NCBI RefSeq assembly: GCF_023273895.1
Contig: NZ_CP096883.1
Coordinates: forward strand, 992,001-1,056,000
Source: Sphingobacterium sp. PCS056
GTDB taxonomy: Bacteria; Bacteroidota; Bacteroidia; Sphingobacteriales; Sphingobacteriaceae
Direction of reading: 5' to 3'
Length of the DNA stretch: 64,000 bases
Under the pieces are notes generated by a model. That model was not told the DNA's origin. It searched no databases and was given only the letters and a program-made list of their open reading frames with translations. The translations under genes and the position numbers were made by a program. Of this stretch, positions 8,568 through 18,995 are shown one piece after another (the first letter of the stretch is position 1; every line of letters starts with the position of its first letter).

Positions 8568-10208
8568 CTACTGCCCTAGCACTTCTACAATAGGTGTACC
8601 AATACTACCATTAGGCTCCATGACATGCAATAATGCCGCGAGTGTAGGTGCAATATCAGTTACGTTAACTGCTTTATTAGACACCCCATGCTTGATCCCC
8701 CATCCCATAAATACCAGTGGTATATGAGAATCAAAACTCGACCAAGTACCATGTGTTGTACCTGTAGAACGAGGTGTACCGTCATACCATTGCGGTTCTA
8801 CCACAATCTGAATAACACCACTACGTTTTATATTGTATCCATTTATAGCTTTTTCACGAATAGCCATTGGTGCCTGCAACGCATCTCCTTTTGACATATC
8901 AAATACAAATGCAACACCATCTTGTTTTTTCAAATACTTGATGATATCCGTTTTGATCGCTTCTTCATCAAGTTTTAAAGTTTCAATTTTTTCATTGTCC
9001 AAATGAACTTGGTAATTCATTAAACTTTTAACCAATTTTTCTTGACCAAATTTAGCTTTCAGATTTTCATTCAATGCCGTAATAATCTGTCTGCTTGGGA
9101 AATATCCACCATTTCCCTTCATATCCATAAAATAACGCGAATTATAAGATGCAGCATGATCCGCCGTTAGAAAGAATGTATAATTGCCGGCACCCACTGT
9201 CTTATCCAAATAATTGAAAAGATCAGCCAACTCATCATCCAGTTTTAAATAAATATCCTCAATCTCGACAGAAGAAAGCGAATAGCGGTGTCCCACGTAA
9301 TCAGTTGCAGATAAACTGACACACAAAAAATCTGTGTTCTTGGTAGGATTATTACCCAGTTTTTCATGTTCAATCGCTGCTTTGGCTAAATCTAAAGTCA
9401 ATGTATTGCCCATAGGTGTTGTTTTGATCAATTCATAACCTTCAGTCTCCATCAACTTGGATGTCGCCCGTGGTAATGTTGGACTCGCTTCACCAGCAAA
9501 TTTTCCTTCATAAATATTATCATCGGAAATACTTGACGTATAGGTTGATAACGGATAAGAAGGTTTCCAATCCTGTTTTAAATATTTTTCAGCCAATTTT
9601 TTCTTATTAAAATCTGCTACCCAATTTGGCAATTTGTCCATGTAAAAATTACTGGTAATCCAATTACCAGATTTGGACTCAAACCAATAAGCAGCGTCAG
9701 CAAAATGACCTGCGGGCAAGATACCTCCACGATCTTTGATCGCAATACCAATCACTTTAGATTGAAAATTGGTTGCTAATTTCAGTTGATCTGTGATGGT
9801 AGAAGCAAGAAGATTACGAGGCGATTGTTTTCCTTCGGATTCCGTAGTCCCCACACCGATGACATTGTCATCTTGCGTACAATACATTGGTTTGCCCGTC
9901 TGCTCCATAATCCAATCATTACCAGCAATACCGTGAATCGCGGGTACCGATCCCGTGTAGACCGAGCTATGCCCAATTGCGGTATAAGTAGGGATATAGT
10001 TAATCAATGTGTTCTCACAAGAAAATCCTTCATTCAACAGTCTTTTGAAACCACCTTCACCATAACGTTCAGCAAATCGGTACAAATAATCCCAACGCAT
10101 TTGGTCAACCATAAGACCAACGACTAATTTTGGACGTTCTGGCGACTGTGCAAAGGTTGTCAAACTACTCAACCCTACGCACATCATTATTAACATTTTT
10201 TTAATCAT
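8568..10208 (-). CDS. pafA: PafA-type alkaline phosphatase (phosphate-irrepressible)
   Basis: A secreted phosphomonoesterase that would release phosphate from organic esters in the periplasm. The 546 residues begin with a signal peptide (about 1-20, TTFAQS). All active-site residues of the Elizabethkingia PafA family can be placed. One zinc site has Asp35, Asp350 and His351, the other Asp303, His307 and His486 (in TTHGTW). The nucleophile is Thr76 (PTYTAIGH), with Asn97 and a K158/R160 pair nearby. In PafA the Lys/Arg pair marks monoesterase rather than diesterase preference. The gene starts 33 nt after the uvrA stop and may be read from the same transcript, though the functions are unrelated. 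Confidence 0.85.
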   Translation of the reverse strand: MIKKMLIMMCVGLSSLTTFAQSPERPKLVVGLMVDQMRWDYLYRFAERYGEGGFKRLLNEGFSCENTLINYIPTYTAIGHSSVYTGSVPAIHGIAGNDWIMEQTGKPMYCTQDDNVIGVGTTESEGKQSPRNLLASTITDQLKLATNFQSKVIGIAIKDRGGILPAGHFADAAYWFESKSGNWITSNFYMDKLPNWVADFNKKKLAEKYLKQDWKPSYPLSTYTSSISDDNIYEGKFAGEASPTLPRATSKLMETEGYELIKTTPMGNTLTLDLAKAAIEHEKLGNNPTKNTDFLCVSLSATDYVGHRYSLSSVEIEDIYLKLDDELADLFNYLDKTVGAGNYTFFLTADHAASYNSRYFMDMKGNGGYFPSRQIITALNENLKAKFGQEKLVKSLMNYQVHLDNEKIETLKLDEEAIKTDIIKYLKKQDGVAFVFDMSKGDALQAPMAIREKAINGYNIKRSGVIQIVVEPQWYDGTPRSTGTTHGTWSSFDSHIPLVFMGWGIKHGVSNKAVNVTDIAPTLAALLHVMEPNGSIGTPIVEVLGQ

Positions 10209-10241
10209 GTCTTTTATTTTGTTTAGGCTATAAATGTAAAA

Positions 10242-13043
10242 TTAATTCGTTAAATGCGTTTGCAAATATTGCCCTGTATAAGAATCTTTACATTTGACCA
10301 AGTCTTCTGGTAGTCCTGCAAAAACTAATTTTCCTCCTTTATCACCACCTTCTGGACCGATATCAATAACCCAATCTGCGGATTTAATCATATCCATATT
10401 ATGTTCGATAACCAAAATACTATTCCCCAAATTAATCAATGCCTCAAACGATTTCAATAGTTTTTTGATATCATGAAAATGAAGACCTGTTGTCGGTTCA
10501 TCAAATATGAAGAGTGTTTTCTTGCTGTTGTTTCCTTTAATCAAAAACGACGCTAATTTGATCCGCTGTGCCTCACCTCCAGATAACGTACTGGAAGATT
10601 GTCCCAATTTTACATAGCCAAGACCAACATCTTGTAGAGGTTGTAGTTTGGATAAGATCTTAGGTTGATCGGAGAAGAATACAATAGCCTCATCGACACT
10701 TAATGCTAAAATGTCCGAGACAGATTTACTTTTATATTGAACATCAAGTACATGCTGTTTAAAACGTTTTCCATCACAAGCCTCACATGGCAATACAATG
10801 TCTGCCATAAACTGCATCTCGATCTTCACCTCGCCTTCACCTTGACATACATCACAACGACCACCTTCTACGTTAAATGAAAATGCAGCAGGTTTCAGAC
10901 CTTCGGCTTTGGCAGCTGGTAAATTTGAATATAGGGCTCTGACCTCATCCCATGCCTTCACGTACGTAACCGGGTTGGATCTAGAGGAACGACCGATCGG
11001 ATTTTGATCGACCATTTCTATTTGTTCTACCTGCTCGATATCACCTTCAATACCATCATAGACACCTGTTTGCTCACCAGAATAGTTTCCGATCGCTTTC
11101 TGTAAAGCCGGATATAAGATTCTTTTTACTAAAGATGTTTTTCCAGAACCTGAAACACCAGTAACAACAGTAAAATTGTTCAAAGGAAAAGTAACATCGA
11201 TGCCTTGTAGATTATTTTCATGTGCACCTTTAACGGTAATGGAATTATTCCAAGACCGTCTTTTGGTAGGAATAGTGATGTTTTCCTGACCACTGAGATA
11301 CTTTCCGGTTAAACTTCTTTTATCTTTAAGGATCTCATTATAGTGCCCCGCAAAAACCAATTCTCCACCATTCACTCCCGCTTCCGGACCGATATCAATC
11401 AAATAATCGGCTGCTTCCATCATTTCTTGCTCATGCTCCACTACAATAACGGTATTTCCAATATCACGTAGTGATTTCAATACCCCGATAAGCCTTTGTG
11501 TGTCGCGTGGATGTAAACCAATACTTGGCTCATCCAATACGTAGATCGAGCCGACTAATGAACTCCCTAATGAAGTGGCTAAGTTGATCCGTTGAGATTC
11601 ACCTCCGGAAAGCGAATTAGAAAGACGGTTGAGCGTCAGATAACTTAAACCAACATCACATAAAAACTGCAACCTACTTTCAATTTCTGACAACAAGCGT
11701 TTCGCAATCAAAAGGTCATTTCCTTTAAGTTCTAATTTTTGAAAGAATTCCAAAGCTTTATCCAAAGGCATCAAAACGATATCCGTGATGGACTGATCGC
11801 CAACTTTAACATAAGTAGCATCATGACGGAGACGTGAACCATGGCACTCGGGACAATCTGTTTTACCACGATACCGTGATAACATGACGCGATATTGAAT
11901 CTTATAAGTCTGCTCTTCGAGTTCCTTGAAAAATTGATTTAAACCCGCAAAATATTTATTTCCTGTCCAAAGAATTTTCTTTTGTGCTGCTGTTAGATCG
12001 GAATAGGAACGATGTATTGGGAAGTCAAATTTTAAAGAAACTTTGATCAATGCTTGCAGCCATTCTCCCATCTTCTCACCTCTCCAAGGTGCGATTGCAC
12101 CATCGTATACGGATCGGCTTTTATCAGGGATAACGAGATCTGGATCAATACCAATAACCTTACCGTAACCTTCACAACGACGACAGGCCCCATATGGGTT
12201 ATTGAAACTAAAGAAATTGGCGGTTGGTTCTTCAAATAAAATACCATCCAATTCAAAGCGATCGGAGAAATGATGCAATTCACCTTCGACATCAATTGAA
12301 CAATTTCCTTTTCCTTCAAATAAAGCCGTCTGAATGGAATCTGAAAGGCGGTTTAACGTATCATCATCCGATTCGATGCGAACACGGTCTGTAACAATCT
12401 CGATCTCTCCTTCTTTAATACTTTTATTTTCGACCTTCTTATTGTCGATAATACTCTCTATTTTCTGCAATTCACCTTGATACTTGATCCTCACAAAACC
12501 CTTTTGCAATAATAAAGAGAGCTCTTCTTTCAATTTCCGATCATTGGTCGGTATTAAAGGTGCATAAATCGTAATGGAAGTTCCTTCTTCTAAAGAAGTA
12601 GCAAAATCAACAATACTCGAAACCGTATCTTTTGTCACGAGTTGTCCGGATACGGGAGAATAGGTCTTCCCGATACGTGCATATAATAGTTTCAGATAAT
12701 CGTAGATTTCTGTCGAGGTACCGACGGTAGAACGTGGATTGCTGGTAATCACCCGTTGTTCGATTGCAATCGCTGGAGCAATACCTTTGATGTAGTCTAC
12801 TTCAGGTTTGTTCATCCTTCCCATAAACTGGCGGGCATAAGACGATAGACTCTCGACATAACGACGCTGTCCCTCTGCATACAAAGTATCAAAAGCTAAA
12901 GAAGATTTTCCCGAGCCTGACATACCTGTTATAACAACCAGCTTATTTTTGGGGATATCGACATCAATATTCTTTAAATTATTGACTTTTGCCCCTTTTA
13001 TTTGAATATAATTTTTCGGACTATTATCCTGTGTCTTCGCCAT
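10242..13043 (-). CDS. uvrA: Excinuclease ABC subunit A
   Basis: DNA damage-recognition ATPase of nucleotide excision repair; it loads UvrB onto lesions. The protein has 933 residues with two ABC-type ATPase modules. Walker A motifs lie at 40-48 (GMSGSGKSS) and near 628-636 (GVSGSGKTS), and two ABC signatures (SGGESQRI and SGGEAQRI) are visible. Zinc-finger cysteines are seen in CPECHGSR and CDVCQGEGE. Length and order match full UvrA. uvrB is not in the window. The start at 13043 fits the usual N-terminus before [13 protein letters not shown]. Confidence 0.97.
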   Translation of the reverse strand: MAKTQDNSPKNYIQIKGAKVNNLKNIDVDIPKNKLVVITGMSGSGKSSLAFDTLYAEGQRRYVESLSSYARQFMGRMNKPEVDYIKGIAPAIAIEQRVITSNPRSTVGTSTEIYDYLKLLYARIGKTYSPVSGQLVTKDTVSSIVDFATSLEEGTSITIYAPLIPTNDRKLKEELSLLLQKGFVRIKYQGELQKIESIIDNKKVENKSIKEGEIEIVTDRVRIESDDDTLNRLSDSIQTALFEGKGNCSIDVEGELHHFSDRFELDGILFEEPTANFFSFNNPYGACRRCEGYGKVIGIDPDLVIPDKSRSVYDGAIAPWRGEKMGEWLQALIKVSLKFDFPIHRSYSDLTAAQKKILWTGNKYFAGLNQFFKELEEQTYKIQYRVMLSRYRGKTDCPECHGSRLRHDATYVKVGDQSITDIVLMPLDKALEFFQKLELKGNDLLIAKRLLSEIESRLQFLCDVGLSYLTLNRLSNSLSGGESQRINLATSLGSSLVGSIYVLDEPSIGLHPRDTQRLIGVLKSLRDIGNTVIVVEHEQEMMEAADYLIDIGPEAGVNGGELVFAGHYNEILKDKRSLTGKYLSGQENITIPTKRRSWNNSITVKGAHENNLQGIDVTFPLNNFTVVTGVSGSGKTSLVKRILYPALQKAIGNYSGEQTGVYDGIEGDIEQVEQIEMVDQNPIGRSSRSNPVTYVKAWDEVRALYSNLPAAKAEGLKPAAFSFNVEGGRCDVCQGEGEVKIEMQFMADIVLPCEACDGKRFKQHVLDVQYKSKSVSDILALSVDEAIVFFSDQPKILSKLQPLQDVGLGYVKLGQSSSTLSGGEAQRIKLASFLIKGNNSKKTLFIFDEPTTGLHFHDIKKLLKSFEALINLGNSILVIEHNMDMIKSADWVIDIGPEGGDKGGKLVFAGLPEDLVKCKDSYTGQYLQTHLTN

Positions 13044-13083
13044 TTATAAATTCCAATCTAATTTGTTTCAATCTGACATACAG

Positions 13084-13118
13084 ATAAAAACAAAAATAAG
13101 GATTTAAAAATCCTTATT
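13084..13118 (-). terminator. Terminator of the GMC oxidoreductase gene
   Basis: An 11-bp stem (13095-13105 with 13108-13118) is followed on the minus strand by a T-rich run. It lies between the end of the GMC gene and the start of uvrA, both on the minus strand. Confidence 0.65.
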
Positions 13119-13170
13119 AATAATATGGACTAAGAAAAGCCCAATATTTTACAAATTCTTAATAAAAAAG

Positions 13171-14868
13171 TTATTTGATAATTCCTTTTTTCATTTGTTC
13201 AACCGCATAATTGACTGCTCTTGCAGTTAATGCCATGTAAGTCAATGATGGATTTTGGGTACCTGTCGACACCATAGAGGCTCCGTCGGTCACAAAAACA
13301 TTAGGACATTGATGCATTTGGTTCCATTTATTTAAAATGGAGGTTTTAGGATTCAAACCCATCCTCGCTCCTCCCATTTCATGGATATCCAGCCCAGGGT
13401 TCTGGCCACTGTCATGAGTCAAGATATCTTTTGCTCCGCAAGCCTCTAACATTTCTGCTCCCTGTTGAAAGAAATCATCCCGGGATTTAAAATCATTTTC
13501 AGCATATGCTATTGCCGTAATAACCTGTGGGATGCCATATTTATCTTTTTTATCAAGACTTAATCGGATATGGTTTTTTTCTTGTGGAATAGTCTCGCCC
13601 TGCATCATCATACCAATTTTCCATCCTCCCAAAGTGCATAACTCATCTTTAAAAGCTCCTCCCACTTGATCTTCTAATTCAACGGCAGAGGATCGACCTC
13701 GATGCGCACCGAAAAATGAAGCATATCCTCGTAAAAAATCCATCTCCTGTCTTGCAACATTTCTAAAATTAGGTATGATCGGTTGTGTTGGTCTTCTTCC
13801 ATAATAATAGCTGTCCTCAAAACCTTCAAAAGTAGCACTAAGTGATCCTAAATAGTTGTGGAAAGCAATATATTTACCCAAAATACCACTATCATTACCA
13901 ATTCCCTGAGGAAATCTTTTCGAAGTAGAGTTCAACAAAATTTGGTTTGTTGCTATCGTAGAAGCATTTACAAAGATTACTTTAGCATAAAATTCTAGAC
14001 TTTTATTGGTTTCGGAATCGATGACGCGAACTCCCACTGCTTTCCCTAACTGATCATCATAAATTACAGAATCAACAACAGAATGGGGTCTTAGAGTAAG
14101 ATTACCTGTTTTCTGAGCCCAAGGTAAGGTTGATGCATTAGAACTAAAATATCCACCAAAAGGACAACCTCGCTGACAGAGATTTCGAGCTTGACATGAT
14201 GTTCGACCTTGATCGATATGTATCTGTTTTGGTTTGGTGAGATGGGCACATCTTCCGGCAATGACGTAACGGTCAGAATATTTATTTTGGATGTTTCGCT
14301 GAATCTCTAATTCCACTTGATTCATCTCCCATGCTGGCAAAAAATCACCGTCTGGCATCGCATCAATTCCATCTAAATTACCTGAAATTCCGACAAATTT
14401 CTCCACATAACTATACCAAGGTGCTATATCGGCATAGCGAATAGGCCAATCGACAGCAAAACCATCCCTCGCTGGACCTTCAAAATCATATGCCGACCAT
14501 CTTTGTGTTTGCTTGGCCCAAGTTAACGATTTACCACCTACTTGATAACCTCTTATCCAATCAAAAGGCTTCTCCTGAATGTAAGGCTGTTCATCATCAG
14601 AAGTGAAAAAATGCTTCGCATCTTCTTTGTAAGCATAACATTTTGAAGCGATTGGATTTTTTTCTCTTTCTTTTAACGGCAATTGATTGGTATGCTCTAA
14701 TTGCCAAGGATCCATATAAGCGGTAGGGTAATCTTTAATATGTTTGACGTCTCTCCCCCGTTCCAACACTAATGTTTTTAACCCTTTTTCACAGAATTCC
14801 TTTGCAGCCCATCCTCCAGAAATTCCAGAGCCAATTACAATAGCATCAAAATAATTATTTTTTTTCAT
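13171..14868 (-). CDS. GMC family FAD-dependent oxidoreductase
   Basis: 565 residues with the Rossmann FAD motif G13-S-G-I-S-G-G19 at the start. The GMC C-terminal signature is clear: DIHEMGGARMG, then VTDGASMVSTGTQNPSLTYMALTARA. A cysteine cluster (CQARNLCQRGCPFGG, about 227-241) is typical of the bacterial gluconate-dehydrogenase / glucoside-3-dehydrogenase branch. Enzymes of this branch oxidise sugar or polyol hydroxyls and pass electrons to the respiratory chain. They are often encoded next to a 'subunit 3' gene carrying a Tat signal; none is present here, and this protein has no signal peptide. The substrate cannot be predicted. Confidence 0.87.
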   Translation of the reverse strand: MKKNNYFDAIVIGSGISGGWAAKEFCEKGLKTLVLERGRDVKHIKDYPTAYMDPWQLEHTNQLPLKEREKNPIASKCYAYKEDAKHFFTSDDEQPYIQEKPFDWIRGYQVGGKSLTWAKQTQRWSAYDFEGPARDGFAVDWPIRYADIAPWYSYVEKFVGISGNLDGIDAMPDGDFLPAWEMNQVELEIQRNIQNKYSDRYVIAGRCAHLTKPKQIHIDQGRTSCQARNLCQRGCPFGGYFSSNASTLPWAQKTGNLTLRPHSVVDSVIYDDQLGKAVGVRVIDSETNKSLEFYAKVIFVNASTIATNQILLNSTSKRFPQGIGNDSGILGKYIAFHNYLGSLSATFEGFEDSYYYGRRPTQPIIPNFRNVARQEMDFLRGYASFFGAHRGRSSAVELEDQVGGAFKDELCTLGGWKIGMMMQGETIPQEKNHIRLSLDKKDKYGIPQVITAIAYAENDFKSRDDFFQQGAEMLEACGAKDILTHDSGQNPGLDIHEMGGARMGLNPKTSILNKWNQMHQCPNVFVTDGASMVSTGTQNPSLTYMALTARAVNYAVEQMKKGIIK

Positions 14869-15134
14869 TTATAAATTTAGGTTGTGGTTGATTTTAAAGG
14901 TATATAATCTCTACACTATATCCTAAACAAATCCAAATCTAATGAATAAATATAAATCTGTAAATCAGTATAATCTATAAAAAATTCTGTCGCAATAAAA
15001 ACTTGTAAGTAATGCGCCGTTTATATTTCAAGAGAAGATCGTATGATCATGCTCTGTAATGTAATATTATAAAAACTTTAAATCAGAGGTTTTAATTTTT
15101 TTTTATTTAATATGGTCCAAATATTTCGCATTAC

Positions 15135-16739
15135 CTAATACCCAACTCCAGTTCTCCTTGGTTGCCTAATAGGCGGCCATACACCCGGTTTGCCGTCACG
15201 TCCTACAGGAAGCACACGTTGTTCACGATTGACTAATTGAGGCTCTTCTGAAGCTTTATAAGTCATCACAGCAGTCAGAATAACATTATACTTCAGATCA
15301 TCAAATACTAATTTATCATAGGTATCCAAATTGGTATGCCAAGTATTACTGAAATAACCCCAAGATAAAGAGCTCAACATAAATGCAGGAACTCCTGCAG
15401 CGACAAATGAAGAGTGATCAGATCCGCCTCCGCCTGGAGATCCAGGAAATTCAGTTTTAATATCTTTGGTAACCGCGTTTGGTACAGCTGCCATCCAACG
15501 CGACATAAAGTCATAGGCGTGCACAAAACCAGAGCCGTTGATTCGCTCTACACGACCGGTACCATTATCCAGATTGAAAACTGCCTGCGTATTTTCTACG
15601 ATTTCAGGATTGTCCAATACAAATGAACGAGAACCATTCAATCCTTGTTCTTCACTTCCCCATAAACCAATTAAAATAGTTCGCTTGGGATTAGGTAAGA
15701 TTTTTTTTAAAATACGCGCCACTTCCATCATAGCAATAGTTCCAGTTCCATTATCTGTAGCACCAGAGCCACCCTCCCAAGAATCAAGATGCGCAGAAAG
15801 GATTACATATTCATTTGGAAACTCAGTTCCTTTAATTTCAGCAATGGTATTAAAGGAGGGCACATTGCCCAAATCTTTTGAAGCTGTTTCAACACTGATC
15901 TTGGGTTTAATTCCCTTTTCAGCAAGACGGTATAACATGCCATAATCTTCTAATGAGATATCCAAAGAAGGAACTTTATAGGATCTGGCACCAAATATTT
16001 TGTTAGCACCAAATTCTTTTGACCAATTGCTGGTCAGTATTCCTGCTGCCCCTGCCTCTTCTAATAGGGAAGGAATAGTATTAGATGATACACCAGAAGC
16101 TTGAATACGATTGTTCCACACTACAGTTAAAGAATCTCGAGATCTGTTCATCTTTTCAATAGATTCCTTTGTGCCAAACTCAGCCCAATTATGATCTGGA
16201 CGACCAGTAGGTTGGGGCATTGAAATCATCACAAACTTTCCCTTAACAGCAGGCAACCAATTTCGAAATGAGATAGAATCCTTGACATCTGGTATAGCAA
16301 TTACTTCCCCTTGTACCGTTTTACCCTTTGTACTAGGGCTCCACGCTAACTGTGTCCCTGCTAGTGACTTCACTCTTGGAGTTACCATATCAATGTGCGA
16401 AATACCTCGTTCCCATCCCCTCCATTCTCCAAACTTTTGATTCTTAGCGGAGATACCCCAGCTTTCAAATTTTGCCAATGCCCATTCATTAGCACGGGTC
16501 ATACCAGGTGTACCCACTAATCGCGGCCCCACCACATCCAACAGTTCAAAAGCAAGTGATTCTAATTGCGAATGATCATTGGCTTCGGTAACAATTTTTT
16601 GTACAATAGGCTCTAACACCTGCTTATCTTGTTGAAAACGGCCTTGGGAAAATCCATTTTCCACCAGTACAAAGCTTAAAACTAAGGCACAACCTAAGAC
16701 TCTTTTTGATAAAATATATGTGAAATTACTTCTTTTCAT
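15135..16739 (-). CDS. Secreted M28 family zinc metallopeptidase
   Basis: 534 residues with a signal peptide (about 1-31, ENGFSQ). A protease-associated (PA) type insert lies between the N-terminal part and the catalytic domain (about 130-290). The di-zinc ligands of family M28 are visible: His317 (SAHLDS), Asp329 (ATDNG), the catalytic Glu363 and ligand Glu364 (GSEEQG), Asp391 (NLDNG) and His442 (GGSDHSS). M28 enzymes are aminopeptidases or carboxypeptidases that complete extracellular peptide breakdown. It stands alone between two intergenic stretches of about 270 and 380 bases. Confidence 0.9.
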   Translation of the reverse strand: MKRSNFTYILSKRVLGCALVLSFVLVENGFSQGRFQQDKQVLEPIVQKIVTEANDHSQLESLAFELLDVVGPRLVGTPGMTRANEWALAKFESWGISAKNQKFGEWRGWERGISHIDMVTPRVKSLAGTQLAWSPSTKGKTVQGEVIAIPDVKDSISFRNWLPAVKGKFVMISMPQPTGRPDHNWAEFGTKESIEKMNRSRDSLTVVWNNRIQASGVSSNTIPSLLEEAGAAGILTSNWSKEFGANKIFGARSYKVPSLDISLEDYGMLYRLAEKGIKPKISVETASKDLGNVPSFNTIAEIKGTEFPNEYVILSAHLDSWEGGSGATDNGTGTIAMMEVARILKKILPNPKRTILIGLWGSEEQGLNGSRSFVLDNPEIVENTQAVFNLDNGTGRVERINGSGFVHAYDFMSRWMAAVPNAVTKDIKTEFPGSPGGGGSDHSSFVAAGVPAFMLSSLSWGYFSNTWHTNLDTYDKLVFDDLKYNVILTAVMTYKASEEPQLVNREQRVLPVGRDGKPGVWPPIRQPRRTGVGY

Positions 16740-16916
16740 AAAAATTTATTGTGTAGGTTTTATTTAATACGGTTTAATAAAAATCGAAATTTATATTGAC
16801 AATAGCTAGTTTGCATTCATATTATTACAAAAGCATTAACCATACCCAATACATCAATTTTCCAAGATGTTGAAACAACGATGAAACGGATTTAGCATGA
16901 TCTCCATATTTTATGG

Positions 16917-16948
16917 ATAAAAAAAGATGATCATAAAAGATCATCTTT
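16917..16948 (-). terminator. Second terminator-like hairpin downstream of typA
   Basis: A 10-bp stem (16923-16932 with 16939-16948, loop ATAAAA) is followed on the minus strand by seven T residues. It may back up the typA terminator or attenuate transcription into the M28 gene. Confidence 0.5.
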
Positions 16949-17061
16949 GCACTATAATTGGTGAAAATAGGCTAATTAATTTATTGCTAAAAAACTACCA
17001 TTATACTTGCCCCCATCATGATAAATGCATAAGCAGACTGAGGAATTGCAAAAAAAATGCA

Positions 17062-17092
17062 CAAAAAAAGCCTCCGATAAATCGGAGGCTTC
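17062..17092 (-). terminator. Terminator of typA
   Basis: A GC-rich stem (AGCCTCCGA at 17069-17077 with its complement at 17082-17090, 4-nt loop) is followed on the minus strand by a T7 tract, 26 nt after the typA stop codon. Confidence 0.85.
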
Positions 17093-17117
17093 CTAATATT
17101 TAGATTCTAATATGTTA

Positions 17118-18917
17118 TTAGAATTTTTTGTTCACTTTACGTTCACCTTCAGTTAAGTAAATCTTACGTAAACGGATAGATTGAGGAGTAACCTCGATAT
17201 ACTCGTCACCTTGGATATACTCCATTGATTCTTCTAAAGAGAATTTGATCGCTGGTGCAATACGAGTGTTATCATCTGTACCAGATGCACGCATGTTAGT
17301 CAATTGTTTCGCTTTAACGATATTGATTGTTAAATCGTTATCACGGATATGCTCTCCTAAGATTTGTCCTTCATAGATATCCACTCCTGGATCAACGAAG
17401 AATTTACCACGATCTTGCAATTTATCGATCGAGTAAGCAGTTGTAGTACCTTTATCTAAAGAGATCAATACACCATGTTGACGTCCAGGGATTGTGCCTT
17501 TCCAAGGCTCGTAACCTTTCAAACGGTGCGCCATAACAGCTTCACCAGCAGTAGCAGTCAATACGTTGTTACGTAAACCGATGATACCACGAGAAGGGAT
17601 CTCGAACTCTAAGTGTTGCATTTCACCTTTAGTCTCCATAATCAATAACTCACCTTTACGTTGTGTTACCAATTCAATTACTTTACCAGAAACTTCAGCA
17701 GGAACATCAACGACCAATACTTCAATTGGCTCACATTTCTTACCGTCAATTTCTTTCAAGATAACTTGAGGTTGACCTACTTGCAATTCATAACCTTCGC
17801 GACGCATTGTTTCGATCAATACAGATAAATGGAGAATACCACGTCCATATACTAACCAAGCATCAGGAGAATCAGTAGGAACTACGCGTAACGCTAAGTT
17901 TTTCTCTAATTCTTTTTGTAAACGATCATGGATGTGACGAGAAGTAACTAATTTACCTTCTTTACCAAAGAAAGGAGAGTTATTAATCGTGAACAACATG
18001 TTCATCGTAGGCTCATCGATATGGATAACCTCTAATTGCTCTGGGTTTTCAAAATCAGCAATTGTATCACCGATATCAAAACCTTCGATACCAACTACAG
18101 CACAGATATCACCACAAGCAACTTCAGTAACACGACGACGACCTAATCCTTCAAATGTATGTAACTCTTTCACACGAGATTTTACGATTTTACCATCGCG
18201 TTTCATCAGTGAAATAGGTTGATTTTCTTTGATTGTTCCACGTGCAACACGACCAATAGCAATACGACCTACGAAAGTAGAGTAATCTAACGATGTGATT
18301 TGCATTTGTAACGTTCCTTCATAAAAAGGAGATGGTGGGAAGTGAGAGATGATTGCATCTAATAATTCAGATACATCTTCTTTTGGCTCTTTCCAATCTG
18401 TTGACATCCAACCATTTTTAGAAGAACCGTATAATACTGGAAATGCCAATTGCTCTTCAGTAGCATCTAAGCTAAAGAATAAATCAAATACATTCTCATA
18501 TACTTCTTCAGGACGACAGTTTTCTTTATCAACTTTATTGACAACAACTAAAGGCTTCAAACCCAATGCTAAAGCTTTTTGTGTAACGAAACGTGTTTGA
18601 GGCATAGGACCTTCAAAAGCATCTACTAATAACACAACACCATCAGCCATTTTCAAGACACGCTCAACCTCACCACCGAAATCGGCGTGACCAGGAGTGT
18701 CAATAACGTTGATTTTTACACCTTTGTATTGAACAGAAACGTTTTTAGCAACGATTGTAATACCGCGTTCACGCTCTAGATCATTGTTATCTAGAATTAA
18801 ATCACCTGTACCATCATTATCTCTAAAAAGATTTGTGAAGTGTAAGATTTTGTCTACCAACGTAGTTTTACCGTGATCGACGTGAGCGATAATCGCTATA
18901 TTTCTAATATTTTGCAT
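17118..18917 (-). CDS. typA: Ribosome-associated translational GTPase TypA/BipA
   Basis: 599 residues with the G1 motif in AHVDHGKTT (12-20), the DTPGH G3 motif and NKVD G4 motif. EF-G-like domains and the BipA-specific C-terminal region follow. TypA is a ribosome-binding GTPase that helps large-subunit assembly and growth at low temperature or under stress. Length and domain order are complete. A -7-like box lies about 33 nt upstream inside a short inverted repeat. Confidence 0.95.
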   Translation of the reverse strand: MQNIRNIAIIAHVDHGKTTLVDKILHFTNLFRDNDGTGDLILDNNDLERERGITIVAKNVSVQYKGVKINVIDTPGHADFGGEVERVLKMADGVVLLVDAFEGPMPQTRFVTQKALALGLKPLVVVNKVDKENCRPEEVYENVFDLFFSLDATEEQLAFPVLYGSSKNGWMSTDWKEPKEDVSELLDAIISHFPPSPFYEGTLQMQITSLDYSTFVGRIAIGRVARGTIKENQPISLMKRDGKIVKSRVKELHTFEGLGRRRVTEVACGDICAVVGIEGFDIGDTIADFENPEQLEVIHIDEPTMNMLFTINNSPFFGKEGKLVTSRHIHDRLQKELEKNLALRVVPTDSPDAWLVYGRGILHLSVLIETMRREGYELQVGQPQVILKEIDGKKCEPIEVLVVDVPAEVSGKVIELVTQRKGELLIMETKGEMQHLEFEIPSRGIIGLRNNVLTATAGEAVMAHRLKGYEPWKGTIPGRQHGVLISLDKGTTTAYSIDKLQDRGKFFVDPGVDIYEGQILGEHIRDNDLTINIVKAKQLTNMRASGTDDNTRIAPAIKFSLEESMEYIQGDEYIEVTPQSIRLRKIYLTEGERKVNKKF

Positions 18918-18945
18918 CCAGCAAGTAAATTTGTTTTAAATTCAG

Positions 18946-18970
18946 GGTGCAAAGATAAGTATTTTGCACC
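18946..18970 (-). promoter_or_regulatory. Putative typA promoter inside an inverted repeat
   Basis: TATCTTTG (minus strand, 18950-18957) matches the -7 consensus and overlaps an 8-bp inverted repeat, GGTGCAAA at 18946-18953 with TTTGCACC at 18963-18970. No good -33 element is seen. Confidence 0.4.
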
Positions 18971-18995
18971 ATAAATTCATATAACTATGTGTATT

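Larger units (their letters stand above)
16740..17117. other. Gene-free stretch between typA and the M28 peptidase gene
   Basis: The 378 bases are AT-rich and show no credible open frame. They hold two minus-oriented terminator hairpins: 17062-17092, directly after typA, and 16923-16948. The part from about 16740 to 16920 presumably carries the peptidase promoter, but no clear TAnnTTTG box can be assigned. Confidence 0.6.

Noticed and set aside
15538-15945. 135-codon + strand open frame opposite the M28 peptidase gene
   Set aside because: Antisense to the catalytic domain, which has all zinc ligands.
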